Origin: Roridomyces roridus
Taxonomy: Eukaryota; Basidiomycota; Agaricomycetes; Agaricales; Mycenaceae
DNA length: 64,000 bases
Reading direction: 5' to 3'
Assembly (NCBI GenBank): GCA_029378245.1
Contig: JARKIF010000005.1
Location: 2,728,001 to 2,792,000, forward strand
Shown: piece after piece, positions 42,748 to 53,973 of the stretch
Layout of the letters: every line of letters begins with the position of its first letter
Numbering within the stretch: position 1 is the first letter of the stretch
Made by a program: the position numbers and the translations under genes
The notes under the pieces: generated by a model
Databases searched by the model: none
Told to the model about the DNA's origin: nothing
The model's input: the letters and a program-made list of their open reading frames with translations, nothing else

Positions 42748-43395
42748 TCAATTCATTCTGTCCAAAATCGCAGCAACGCGCTGACGCCCGCCGTCTTCCC
42801 ACTCGTCCCAGTATGTCGCAAGCAGAACGCTGTCCCGACCGGGACCCTCCCCTCGACCCTCACCAGCCTCTTTGCCATCCCCACCGGCAGGCAAGACAAA
42901 GGACCATCGCAGGGTCGCTTCGACCTTGAGCCCCATCCTCTCTGCGGCCTTGATACTCGCGGTGTTCAAGGAATTCGTGGTCCATTGGACACGTCTGAAA
43001 CCCATCCCGCCGTCCTTGGGTATTTCAAAGCAATGTCGGAGCAGCGTCCCGATCGCATGGGATGTCACGTATGTCCGCTGGAACTCGGGGAAACATATTA
43101 CTGGGCCGATCTCTGTTGTTAGATGCTGGAAGGATGTGTAGAAGAGCCCAATGGTGCCTGCGAAACGTCCAGAAGTTTTGTCGATTACGGCTAGGAGAAT
43201 GCCGTTTGGATCGTCAAGGAGTTGTTGGATGAAGGTGGGAGTGAAATGGACGGGTAGCAGGCGTGAGAGGTCGGGGTGTGTTGCGAGTTGGGCGAAGAAT
43301 TCGCCGTTGTGGGTGAGAGAAAGGTATGGGGTGAGCTTGACGCGAAGAGATTCCAGACCTGACTCTGGGATTGAAAACTTGGCAGAGTTGGCCAT
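42748..43395 (-). CDS. GNAT-family N-acetyltransferase (paralogue 2 of 4)
   Basis: 215 aa, single exon with ATG. Shared family blocks are LRVKLTPYLSLTHNGEFF, THPDLSRLLPVHFTP, IGPVICFPEFQRTYV, RRVQWTTNSLNTASIKAAER and GRGEGPGRDSVLLATYWDEW. It acetylates an unknown amine substrate with acetyl-CoA. It is head-to-head with the F-box-like gene at 43455, only 59 bp apart, so they may share a promoter. Confidence 0.87.
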   Translation of the reverse strand: MANSAKFSIPESGLESLRVKLTPYLSLTHNGEFFAQLATHPDLSRLLPVHFTPTFIQQLLDDPNGILLAVIDKTSGRFAGTIGLFYTSFQHLTTEIGPVICFPEFQRTYVTSHAIGTLLRHCFEIPKDGGMGFRRVQWTTNSLNTASIKAAERMGLKVEATLRWSFVLPAGGDGKEAGEGRGEGPGRDSVLLATYWDEWEDGGRQRVAAILDRMN

Positions 43396-43454
43396 GGTGA
43401 AGTGAGAGCGCCGCGGCCATCAGATTGTAAACAACTTGCACCTTGTTTTCAACC

Positions 43455-44637
43455 ATGCTCGACTTAACACAAGAGCTCATCGATGCGCTCGTCGACCAAG
43501 TCGCACAGACAGAAAAATGGCATCAGGACCAAGACCGAGGCACTTTGAAAGCTTGTGCTTTGACAGCTCGCAGATTCCTGGTGCCCAGTCAACGCCAGCT
43601 TTTCCAGTCCTTCACGCTCCGGACTCACAACATGGAGGACGTCTGCGCTGGAATGCTTCACAATCCGGGTCTAGCGTCCTACATCCGCGATTTCTGCCTC
43701 TTGGCAACCCATCACCGTTCCGAATCGTCCACCCAACTACTCGTGGGGTTCTTCTCCCTGTTGACCGGACTCGACTGTTTGGTTATCGACTGTGGTTTCT
43801 ACCGTTTTGATTCCCTTAAACCTGCGGCGTTCACTGGTCTCTTTTCCCTCACCACAATTCGGTGTTTCGGAGTCAAAGATTGTCCCGGGCTCCCTCCTTC
43901 CGTCGTCCGACACGCTGTTGCGGCGTACGAAGAGGTGGCTTTTACGAATGTGGAAATCGGCCAGGAGGACGAATATGCCGTTTCTTCGTTTCCCGCTCCT
44001 CCGAGAAGCTGGCATAGACTACGACGGCTGGCTCTGGAACCATTCAACCACACGCAAAATGGCTGCACGCTGAAGGACATCATTCTCAGTGAAGGGATCG
44101 CACCGTTCCTGAGTAATCTAGAGCACCTCGAGCTACGTGTCTTCAAGGCAGGCTCTCTAGGTGGACTCGAAGGGATTGCGCATTTCTGCTGCGGATCCAT
44201 CCAACGTCTTGCTATAGACTTTCTGTGTGAGTGTCAGCCAAATTCAGGAGTAACTAAACTGACCGTATTTACCCTAGATCATCATGAGGCCGATATCGTG
44301 CCTCTTCCTGTTATACCAGCAGTCCGTGTGTTGACTCTAATGGCCTGTGTGCAAAACCCTCGGGCTTCCGCATGCATTGCGTTCCGTTATGCTATCTCTT
44401 CCCGCTCGTATGCCCAAACTCAAGAGGATCAATGTTGTCCTCGATTCTCATGTCTTCGAGGACAAGGAACACCACAGGCCCGACATCGACGAGGCGTTAA
44501 ACGATCTTCCTTGTCTGCGACAGCTTCATTTTGCTATAGCCTGTCACTCGCCGAACGCAATCGAAGATTCCTTTCGTGAAGCACTTCCTCTCGCCAATCG
44601 CGCGGGCCTCCTTTCGTTCGATGTGCAAGGCGTATAG
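43455..44637 (+). CDS. F-box/LRR-like protein, possible frameshift
   Basis: The N terminus (MLDLTQELIDALVDQVAQTE ... LKACALTARRFLVPSQRQLF) is the agaric F-box-like form with an atypical box. Exon 1 runs to about 44227 and joins across a 51-nt GT-AG intron (IDFL|YHHEADIVPLPVI). Near 44345 the frame changes from VRVLTLMAC to CKTLGLPHALRSVML without a credible intron, one base out of register. The rest (KLKRINVVLDSHVFEDKEH ... LSFDVQGV) looks real. Either a 1-bp frameshift makes this a recent pseudogene or an unusual splice is used. Confidence 0.6.
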
Positions 44638-44680
44638 TTTACCAGCTCGTTCTCGCGGCATGTACAACATCTCCAATTAA

Positions 44681-45319
44681 TTATTCTCTCTCCAAAACTT
44701 TCGCAACAAGTTCTCTCCCGCCATTCTCCCAATCGTCCCAACAAGCCGCCAATAAAACACTGTCCCGTCCCAGTCCTTCTCCTCGACCCTCACCAGCCTC
44801 TGTGCCCTCTCTTCCCGGAGGTATGATAAAGGTCCACCGAAGCGTCCCCTCCTTCTTCATCCCTATCCTCTCCGCCGCCTTGACGCTCCCGACATTCAAC
44901 GGATTGGCCGACCACTCCACCCTCCTGAACCCTAACCCGCCGTCCTTGGGCAGATCCAAACAGTACCGCAGCAGCAGGGCGGTCGCGTGCGGCGTGACAT
45001 GCGTCCGCTGAAACTCGGGGAAGCAGATCACTGGCCCGATTTCAGTCTTTAGATGCTGGAAAGATGTGTGTAGGAGTCCTATGACGCCTGCGTGGCGCCC
45101 TGTCGGTTTGTCGATGATCGCGAAGAATAGACAGGCTGGTTCGGCAAGGATTCCTTCGATTATCTCGGGGGTGAAGTTGAAGGGAAGCCAGCGGGCGAGG
45201 ATGGGATGAGCGGAGAGTTGGGTGAAGAATTCGGCGTTGTGCGTGGGTGGGTGGTAAAGCGTCAGTTGGATTCGAGAGGACTCGAGGCCGGCTTCGGGGA
45301 TCGTGAATTTGGTCGACAT
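44681..45319 (-). CDS. GNAT-family N-acetyltransferase (paralogue 3 of 4)
   Basis: 212 aa from the ATG at 45319 (MSTKFTIPEAGLESSRIQLT); an open frame continues upstream without homology to the paralogues. It contains AHPILARWLPFNFTPEII, IGPVICFPEFQRTHVTPHA, RRVEWSANPLNVGSVKAAER and GRGEGLGRDSVLLAACWDDW. It converges on the F-box-like gene with 43 bp between stops. Confidence 0.87.
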   Translation of the reverse strand: MSTKFTIPEAGLESSRIQLTLYHPPTHNAEFFTQLSAHPILARWLPFNFTPEIIEGILAEPACLFFAIIDKPTGRHAGVIGLLHTSFQHLKTEIGPVICFPEFQRTHVTPHATALLLRYCLDLPKDGGLGFRRVEWSANPLNVGSVKAAERIGMKKEGTLRWTFIIPPGREGTEAGEGRGEGLGRDSVLLAACWDDWENGGRELVAKVLERE

Positions 45320-45597
45320 GGATGACTCGGATAGAGATGCAGAAAATCCGGAGCCGGCTGGTTGAGCGAGACGGGCAAAATCATGGGACACAGTATTCTT
45401 CGGACGATGGAGATGAGCTTGTATTTTACACAATTCCTCGGATTTTAGCTTCACAACTTGCTTTTAACCTCTAGCTTCGAGGCTCGAGCCATGGGATAGG
45501 AATTGAGATGGCTGAGAGTATCGAGTACCGAGCTAAGCAATCAGGGACTGCCAAACAAGACGGCACGGCGTTCCCTGGCCGCTTTCTCTCGACGTCG

Positions 45598-46434
45598 ATG
45601 CTTCGCTCACTCATTGCGCTCCTGGCAGCCTCTGCGGTCTTGGCTCAAGACCCATTCGGTTCCGACCACAACACGACCTCGATCATTGGGACGTGGTCCT
45701 CAGGGACGCAGGCAGTCGCTCCGGGCCCAGTACATTCACCGCTACTTCTGGTTTTGCCTCCAATCTGAGAATTTTCTGCTAGGGCTTTGCGAACCCGGCA
45801 CAGGAGACTTTCGTGTATCCCAAGAACACCGGTGTTGGATACTCCTTGTAAGCAAGCGAGCACTGGCATGCTTGCAGCCCGCACCGACTCTTTTTTTTCC
45901 AGCGCAGACGATGGGTGGTATGAGATCGCACGGTTCCGTTACGGCTCCAACGGTGCGTGGTTATTGGGCTTGTTCGAGGACCTTTCATTGACGCCAGCTA
46001 CAGCATCCCACCCTGAGTGTGTCGTGTCGACGGTGGTCTGGGCGCACGGGACGTACGACCTCCTGCAGAACGGCTCCATCGTGCTCACGCCAGCGGGCGA
46101 CGGATACCAGCAAGTGCAGTCCACCTGCGGCGACAACTCGAATTTCATGCAAAACTACAATATCACGGAACTCTACCAATCCTGGCGAATCTACACCGAC
46201 GTTACCTTTGGGCCCAAGCTGCATCTGTTCCAGTATGACGGCTCCCCCGTGGCGCCGTTGTTCCAGCTCTCGACTGAGCCTAATATGCTGCCCAAGCAGA
46301 AGCTGAGGAATTTGGTGCAGCAGGTGGTGACCACGACGAGCAACGGTTTGGTGACGACCGAGACACTCGTGGCGCGTAAGGCTGCCAAGCGCCATGCACC
46401 AGAGACGCGTCGTGGATGGTTCTGGCGGTGGTAG
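45598..46434 (+). CDS. ROT1: ROT1, ER chaperone for cell-wall glucan synthesis
   Basis: Fungal Rot1 is an ER membrane protein needed for beta-1,6-glucan synthesis and glycoprotein folding. Exons are 45598-45729, 45783-45847 and 45903-46434 (242 aa, phases consistent). The signal peptide is MLRSLIALLAASAVLAQ. Family motifs in order: IIGTWSSGTQAVAPGPGFAN, PKNTGVGYSF, ADDGWYEIARFRYGSNG, VWAHGTYDLLQNGSIVLTP, QLFQYDGSP-like LHLFQYDGSPVAP and EPNMLPKQKLRNL. The end is basic and lacks the clear C-terminal membrane anchor of yeast Rot1. An in-frame upstream ATG at 45508 would bury the signal peptide and was not chosen. Confidence 0.9.
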
Positions 46435-46622
46435 TGGACTGCTCTGTATAGTATACCCTCTGGACGACGTATTGTATGGACTCTTTAATATAGGGCTTAC
46501 TTTCGTGACATCGTCTTTGACACTTGCATCATGTCCCGAACCTTCACCATTGCCTCGTTTTCCGATGCTGAGAGCCAGATTGGAAGCGATCAAACGGCTA
46601 ATTCGCTTTCCGCCCCTTGACC

Positions 46623-49390
46623 ATGGAGTCAACGGCCGCGGATTCTATTGCTCAAGCTTGGGGTTTCTACAATTCAATGCCTCCACATCTTCCACGTCCC
46701 ATAGACATCCTTGCCCCGCAACAAGCTGCCGAAAAGGTTGAGCCAGTCCGCCGCAAACTCTTCGAGTCCTATGGTCGCCTCCGAGACATTGTCTTGGCAC
46801 ATGAAGAGACGATTCAAAAGCGTTGGAAGAAGGTGGCCAGCATTCTCATATTACAAGTCATGAGTCCTCATCTCTTGGTTGGCAGAGAACCGTTGGCAAG
46901 AGGAAGGAGCTTCTTGCGAGTATCGATTCGGCGTTGCCCAAAGCACATGCGCCTGAAATCGCAGCATTCGAGCATCAGTACCGCAATCCACAGGAGGATA
47001 ATTCGCACAAGAAGGACCTCCTGTTGCCGTATTTGAATCTCGACGACCTTTCCTGCAATAATGGGACGCAGTGTAAGGACTTCCGCACTTCCTGGCGATC
47101 AAAGTACTCATTTACACCAGTCCTCGGCCTTTTACACGCGAGGGCGCACCGTTCCCCGTCAGAGTTTGCCATGTTCGATGGCGATATGCTACATTTCGGA
47201 ATCGTTGCGAAAGGAATACGTCGCTACCAGGCCGTGGAGTGTTCGATGATTGCTTTCGGCGACGAGGACACCTACGGCAAAGTGATTGAATACTCCGAGT
47301 CCATGGACCCTTCGGACGCGGATAGTCCGGATGGCTTTCAAATGGAGCAGCTTCTTCATGAATCCCTTTCGTTCGGTGATGGCCTCGTTGTTCTGGAAAG
47401 TCAAAGTCAACTGGTGCGTCGTCCTCAGGTTGACTGCAGCAGCTCTCAACAAACCCCAGATCGATTTTCTACTGGACGTGGTCTCCAAGATCTTGGTAGA
47501 CCTCGACCTAAAGAATCTGACGCCTTTACCACCCATGCCCGCTCCCGTTATTCCAATCACAAACACCGAATTCCAATGGAAATCGAGTTCACGCGCCAAC
47601 GTCCTGAGACCCTATGGAGACCCGCCGGTATTCTCCATCGACGAACTTGCCAATATCATCGAGTCGCAATACGAGCTTGCCGTGGAGCACCTGGTCAACT
47701 TGCGCACCGATCCTACGTACTTGAGCGAAGAGCTGCAGTCTTACTACGACCACCGTGTCGAAGCACGTCTTAAAGGTGCACCTCAACTCTCGGTTCAGAA
47801 TCGTGCCATGTCAGTGCTGCTCCTAGACGCGTATACCTTTTTCGTGGTAAGTTCCAGCGCCTTCTTTCTTGTCCAGCGCTAATTTGTCTGGCAGTACTAT
47901 CACGTCGCAAAGGAACTGGTCGAAGAATTCCGAGTCGTGCAACGCGAATATCCAGACGGCCTTCCCCGGGCTCGCGATCTTCCCAAGGAATACGAGAACG
48001 CGCTGATGAGCTTCTACCCACTATTGAAACTCCTCGAACTCCGCATTACCCGCATACACAACACGACGATATATGCCTCGGAGGCTATGCGTGGAGGTTT
48101 CAATGTAAGAACCACAGACCCCAGATTCGAAAAGCTCGAAATGACTCTGCGTGGTCAGCCAAACGACCGTTTGTACACATACATCTCGTTGTTGCTCCAG
48201 CAGGAACAGACCCACCTGTGGCAACTCGGGCGGATTTTCGACCAGATCGATCGCATTACGGAGGATGCTGCGCAAAACAAACGCATCTCCAAGCTGCTCG
48301 CAACTCTGCTGTCACAATGGGGAGCCATCAACGACTGCAAGACGATACTCGCGTGTCATCGACCTGCCGTAGAAGACACCGAAGGAGGCGACTCGGTGGA
48401 TATCAAAGAGCGGCTGAGCAAGTGGGAATCACTCCTCATACCGATTGCAGGCGACGCGAAAGTGGGGCCGGATACCAGCAGCCTTGCGAGCAAGGCGTAT
48501 CCGGCGTCGCAATTCATGTATCCCAAGGGACCTCGTGATGCCGAATGGGCTCGAAAATGTCAAGCCGTGGACGACAATTTCGCCGAGTTTTGGAAGGCTG
48601 CGGACCAGTCGTTGATTAAATTCTGTGGGCCGACGCTTTTCGCGCTCGCAGAATCGGTTGTTGAGCCGCATGTCATGGAGCCCATACATTGGGCGTCGTT
48701 AGTGAAGAAACTCGTGCCCAAGAAACGACAAGCCCCAGCACCAGGCTCCGTTCTCCCCTTCGGAGGCGCAAGCCAAACCCCCGTGGTCGCAGAATCCTCA
48801 CCGACTCCAAAGACCAAGACCAAGACACGTGGAGTCGCAGACCCTAGCAAGCAAGAAGAAGCCGAGGTTCCCGCTGCTGGCACCGAATCACCCGTGGCGA
48901 AACCCGCACCGATACCAGTTTGCTCCAAAGCGCACAAAGTCCTCTCGACGCTTTTCACCGCCACACTTCCGTACGCAGTCCATCTCATATCCCCTATTCC
49001 CTCGTTGATGATTCTGCAGCGAACAAATTGCATCACAGCAAGCTTCCTGTTCTTGGAGAGACGTGCGTTCTTCAAAAAGTCTTTCTTTCTCCTCTAAATG
49101 ACCGTCATGTTATTACAGATCCTATGGGCGTTTACATCCGGCCTTAATTTCGGGGCGTTCAAAGGCCACGGATCGGCGTGGACGCTCTCTCATCCAGATG
49201 GTCACCATAGTATCACCAGTAAGACCTTCCACTTTTGTGGTATCATCTGTGTATACTGACATGCTTGACTAGTCCACGAACCGCACCCAGACTCGACAAT
49301 GTACTTTTTCCAGCTGCGTCGATTCGGTTGGCGGTTAGCACATAGGTTCGGATGGTCTCTCGATTCCTTCGAATTGGAGCAGAAGGCGTA
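46623..49390 (+). CDS. Member of a large uncharacterised fungal protein family
   Basis: The start MESTAADSIAQAWGFYNSMP and the end (VHEPHPDS, RRFGWRLAHRFGW) match the head and tail of a big fungal family known to me only as hypothetical proteins. Supported joins: RWKK|RTVGKRKELL, NNGTQ|FLGLLHARAHRS, ESQSQL|IDFLLDVVSKIL and YTFFV|YYHVAKELVEEF. One long exon then runs to about 48960. Residues after KAHKVLSTLF are unclear: the frame seems to shift before the final exons (about 49110-49230 and 49275-49390). A Lys/Pro/Thr-rich linker (SSPTPKTKTKTRG) precedes the C-terminal domain. No catalytic motif is seen. Confidence 0.65.
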
Positions 49391-49473
49391 GATGCGATGC
49401 TATTTTCCGGGATATAATAATGTAATACATATAAAGAAACTAATACTATCGTAAATACTGGTCATAAAGATCA

Positions 49474-52335
49474 TCACACCGCAGCCTGCATAACAAGCAA
49501 ACTCGCACGAGTCCCAGACGCAACGAGCGCCGCACCAACATCACCCACCGTCTTGGCAACGGAAGACCCAATAGCCGCGCCCTTGCCGCTAATGAGCTTC
49601 TGCAGCTCATTCACATGCGACTCGACCGCCATCCGACGAGAACGACCCAACACCACCAACAGATTCCTGTTCGTGGCTTGTGCAGCTTCCACGAGCTCGA
49701 CAATCTTGTGCAGCGGCTCGGCCGAATTTTGTTTCGTAAACGTGATCCGCTCGAGCGCAACCGCGTTGGTCGCGTCGGCAGGACGAGCGAATCGATCCCA
49801 TAGCACGTTATCCGCAGTGTCGGACGCCAGGCGCGTTTGCGTGTTGTGCTGGCCGTAGATGGTGTCCGCAGCAGCCACAGTCTACATTCCTTTTAGTCAG
49901 AAACCGAAGGAATGAAGAAGCAACGTACCTGATGCGTCACAGGACTCCTCGGTTCCTCTGCCCCGCCATCCGTCTTGTGCACCCAAACAACCGTAGCCCT
50001 CACCCCCGGATTCCTACACAGCTGCACCAAAAACGAAAGCGCAAGCCGATCATCCGGTCCTCCAATAAACGGCAAAAACAAATGCTGCTGCTCCGCAACA
50101 CCACCCATCGTCAATCCCCTGTCAACAAACAACGCCACATCCGTCGAGGCCGCCAAAAACACCTTGCGGATGAATTCAGAGTACACAACAGACCCGGTCT
50201 GGTCTTGCGTAGTCGTCTTGTGGAAGATGCCGTCAAAGGGATTGCGCACACCATTGGGATCCTCTTCCTCGTCAAGAACCGACGTCGCACCACGCGGCCA
50301 CGGGATGAAAACGAGCTGCGAACCAGACTCGACGGCATGTCGCTTGATGGCGTCCGGAAACTCGTCATATCCCACAACCGACAACGCAGCTGAGACTACC
50401 AGTCGGTTGAGGTGCCCAAACGTCCTGAAAACCGAGACGACAGGGTCGTTGTGCAGGAGAACCTCTCCCTCCTGGGACCTCAGAACCGCAGACGTCCTGT
50501 TCGTCAACTCGATCAAACGGAGCGCGTTGACGGTGATGGGCCCTGTAGGGCCACCCATGCCCATGCGTTGGTTAGCCAGAGTAGGGAACGCCTCCATCTC
50601 CTTCTCATCAGCGGTAGACAAGGAAGAGAGGGGAACCGGGCCGTCCGCAGGTTGCAGGAGCTTGGAAAGCACCATAACAGCCGGCAGCTGTTCGATCCTG
50701 TCCAAAACGACAGAAAACTTGGTCTTGACCTCGTCTTCAGACGTCGAACGGCGTCCACCACCCGTCTCGATGTCACCACCGATGGCCGCCGCTTCAGTTG
50801 ACCGGTATTTGACAGGGTAGAAGAGCAGCGTAAGAGGCGTGGTCATGCAGGTCAGGATGATGGCATGGAGGACAAACATCGAGAAGGTCCGTGTGTCGAG
50901 GATGTTGGCTTGAAGACCGATATTGAGCACGATGAGCTCGACCAGCCCCTTGCAACTCATCAGGGACCCGATAGCTCCAGACTCGCGCCAGTTGAAGCCA
51001 GCGGCATACGCCGTAGCACCGCACGAAATGAACTTCGAGAAGAAGGCCACACAGCAGATGATGACAACATATGCCCATGTAATCCCAGTGTCCAGCAGAC
51101 CGAGGTTGGTCTTGAGTCCGGAGAGCGCAAAGTACTAATTGAACGTCAGAAATGGGATGCATGGGCTCAAAATCATGACGCACGATGGGAAGGAACACAA
51201 GTGCGACGAGATCCTCCAACTTTTCCACAATCGAAATGGCGAATCCGTTATCGTGCGGGATGACGAGACCGGCCAAAAAGCCGCCTACATAACAATGAGC
51301 GAGAGGCAGAAAACGGAAACCAAAGAACACACCGAAAATGGGATGGACACCAATGATGTCGGTGAAGAAGGCGGAAAACAGAATCATAATCAACGTTACG
51401 GTCATAATGAGCGGCGTCGGTGACCCCTGCTCGATACTGCCAGTTCGCCTCGCAAGCCAGACATACCCCCACCGCACGGGATACAGCAGGAACAGCACGT
51501 ATCCAACAGCGGTGAGAAGCACGTAGAGGGCTACCAAGCCAGTCGACGCATTGACGAGCGCAACAGTGAGCGCCAGGAGGATCCATCCAACAACGTCATT
51601 GCCAACACCAGCCGACAGGACGACCACACCAACGGTGGTGTCGAGTAGTTTGAGTTCAGTGAGGATGCGGCAAAGGACGGGGAACGCGGTGATACCGATG
51701 GCGACGGCCACGAAGAGGAGGAAGTAGCCCATGTTGACCGTCTGGTTTGTGAATTCACGGTAGACGCCCACGCCGAGCGCGGCTCCCAGACCGAGAGGGA
51801 CGATGAGCCCTGCGATGGAGATGGCTGCTGCAGCTTTCATATTCCGCTTCACTACGCGTACGTCGATTTCAAGCCCGATCAAGAACAAGAACAGGACGAG
51901 CCCAATGGTGCTCGTTAGCGAGAGCATGGGCATGGCTACTTGGGGGAAGATGGCGTTGCTGAATCCGGGGATGCGACCGAGGACGGTGGGACCGAGGAGG
52001 ATGCCTCCAATGACTTCTGCGATGACCCGGGGTTGGCGGATGCGCGAGAGGAAGAGGGCGAGGAATTGGACCATGGCGATGATGACGACTGGAACGCGAC
52101 ATTGGATATGGTCCGGGAAAGGAGAAGGGAAGGACACGCACTGACCTCGATGACCCATAGCTTGAACGGGTCATTCAGGTCGTAGTGGGCGGGGTTGGAC
52201 CCAGAAATCACGCCGCCCTAGTCGGAGTAAAAACGGTGAAACATACGTGGGAGTATCGAAGCACACCTGTTCAGCAGCTGCTCTCGTGGCGAGCGTCGTC
52301 CACACATCGCGAAATTCCTGCGTCAGGACACCCAT
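49474..52335 (-). CDS. KHA1: KHA1-type K+/H+ antiporter (CPA2 family)
   Basis: Monovalent cation/proton antiporter; yeast Kha1 acts in Golgi pH and K+ homeostasis. First exons are 52267-52335 (MGVLTQEFRDVWTTLATRAA) and 52142-52217 (GGVISGSNPAHYDLNDPFKL), then a long transmembrane exon down to about 51333. CPA2 hallmarks: RQPRVIAEVIGGILLGPTVL, LFLIGLEIDVRVVKR, GVGNDVVGWILLAL, HPIFG|GFLAGLVIPHD and YFALSGLKTNLGLLD. About 12 hydrophobic segments precede a soluble C-terminal half (ITVNALRLIELTNRTSAVL; LFLPFIGGPDDRLALSFLVQ) with two USP-like lobes. The last exon ends SLLVMQAAV at 49474. Five GT-AG introns are supported. Confidence 0.92.
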
Positions 52336-52595
52336 GGTGGTGGTAGGAGCAAGAGGGACGAGGGCGGGATGTGGAGATCATATCTTGACAAATCTCTTAA
52401 AGGGGATCGGGTACAGGAGAGGCTGATTTGGTGCTGCAATTCATTTCGACACAAGCTACTATAACATTCAACGCGTCTGGCTCTATGTAAATAAGCTATC
52501 TGCGTACAGTGCCAGCGTGCCATCGAGACTGCCTGCGCACAACGCAGCGCAGGCGGAATGTCCAAGAGGAGCAGGGGAAGCGGGACAGGAACACA
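52336..52595. promoter_or_regulatory. Region between the KHA1 start and the BUD31 stop
   Basis: About 260 bp; both genes are on the minus strand. It must hold the KHA1 promoter. A pyrimidine-rich strand and TATCTTGACAAATC near 52381 are unremarkable. Confidence 0.35.
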
Positions 52596-53190
52596 TCACG
52601 AATCGGAACTACATCCGCGACAGCCTGGAGACGCATTCAAAATTCTGACAGCATTTGCATTTCAAAAGGACTTGCCGCAATGGACACATTCGACAATAGT
52701 GCCAGGGCGCAGTTGTGCCTTGGGCACACGGCAGACGCATGTCGATCCTTGGTAGTTCATGTCCTGCAATGAATTAGAGCGGGAATGCGATTCAGGAGAC
52801 TAGGAGACGTGCCTTGGTTTGAATACAACGCACACAACACAACTTTTCGTACCCCGCTTTCTTCCACTTGGCGATCATGCTAAGGACGGTTACTTGGACG
52901 GTTTCAGGGACCACGACCCCTACTCACTTTGCGTCTGCGTACCCCTCCTTCAGCAGCCAATCGTACAGTTCCTTGGAGATGGCCTCCCGCTTGTAGTACA
53001 GTTCGTATATGTAGCGCGACCTGGTGTGGGAGATGCGCATAATGGGCCAGAGAGACTCGGTCTTGCGCTTGCCCTCGTGAGACTCGTTTTCGGCGTCGCG
53101 CATCTTCTTGGCGTAGTCATCGAGAATGGATTCAATCTCCTCGAAGCCCTCTGGCGGCTTCTTGGTCCTCGACGTCCTGATCTTGGGCAT
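52596..53190 (-). CDS. BUD31: BUD31 (G10) spliceosomal protein, with two probable GC-AG introns
   Basis: Bud31/G10 is a core splicing factor of the activated spliceosome. Exons are 52928-53190, 52813-52879, 52676-52763 and 52596-52624 (148 aa; family usually 144-157). The start is [20 protein letters not shown] and the middle is [20 protein letters not shown], then [26 protein letters not shown] and ECVHCG|CRGCS. Intron 1 is GT-AG (gtgagt). Intron 2 (52764-52812) begins GCACGT and intron 3 (52625-52675) begins GCAAGT, both GC-AG. These are the only joins that preserve the conserved Cys-rich C terminus; a GT donor for intron 3 would give CGKLSRM and lose two zinc-binding Cys. It is head-to-head with a GNAT gene, 82 bp between starts. 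Confidence 0.92.
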
Positions 53191-53272
53191 GGTTGGTGGT
53201 CGACTTGAGAGAGCAAGCACGTGCAAATACTTTGGCACAGCCGGACTTGAATGACTCGTTTTTTTCAGCACC

Positions 53273-53959
53273 ATGTACCTCGACGAGCCCATTCCCTCGA
53301 AATACGGTCGAATAATTCTCACTAAGCCTGTGGAAGCAGACGACGAAACCACCGCTGCCCTTCGAGCTCACCCGGAGACCCTGCGCTACCTTGCCTTTCT
53401 TCCTCAAGTCTTTTCCGTCGAGGACGCCCGCACTCGACGTCTCGAGCGTGCCACAGACCCCACGCTCGTAGATTTCAACATCAGCCTCGCCTCTGGCGGT
53501 GTCATCGGCTCTACAGGCATCTTCTACGTCGACGACGTCAACAAGAAATGCGAGATGGGCATCCTCATGAATCACGCTTACTTTCGTGGCGGTTATGCAT
53601 CAGAGGCCTTGTACACGTGCCTCGTATACGCGTTTGAGACCCGCAAGATGCATCGTGTGGTGTTTCAGACGAATTCGGAGAATGCAGCGATGCGTGGATG
53701 GTTGGAGATGGCAGGCGTGACGCTGGAGGGTATTCAGAGACAGATGTGGCCCGACCCGACCACTGGAGGGTACAATGATGTTGCACTATATGCCGTCCTC
53801 GAGGACGAGTGGTTTGGGGCGACAAAGGGCAAGTTGGAGGCGAAATTGAATCGAGCATACATAATCAAAATTTCCTTTTTTGGCACTGAGCGTTGTTTGC
53901 TTGTCCGTGCTTCAGAGTGCCAAATACGCGTGTCGCTCTCGTCCATGTTCCTCTCCTGA
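53273..53959 (+). CDS. GNAT-family N-acetyltransferase, divergent type
   Basis: RimJ/RimL-type acetyltransferase, not closely related to the four GNAT paralogues. It has [60 protein letters not shown] (acetyl-CoA loop RGGYA) and [20 protein letters not shown]. The open frame ends at 53959, only 14 bp before the next ATG. The last 40 residues ([15 protein letters not shown] onward) look like 3' UTR, so a terminal intron or an earlier end at about 53850 is likely. Confidence 0.82.
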   Translation: MYLDEPIPSKYGRIILTKPVEADDETTAALRAHPETLRYLAFLPQVFSVEDARTRRLERATDPTLVDFNISLASGGVIGSTGIFYVDDVNKKCEMGILMNHAYFRGGYASEALYTCLVYAFETRKMHRVVFQTNSENAAMRGWLEMAGVTLEGIQRQMWPDPTTGGYNDVALYAVLEDEWFGATKGKLEAKLNRAYIIKISFFGTERCLLVRASECQIRVSLSSMFLS

Positions 53960-53973
53960 ATCCACCTCTTACC

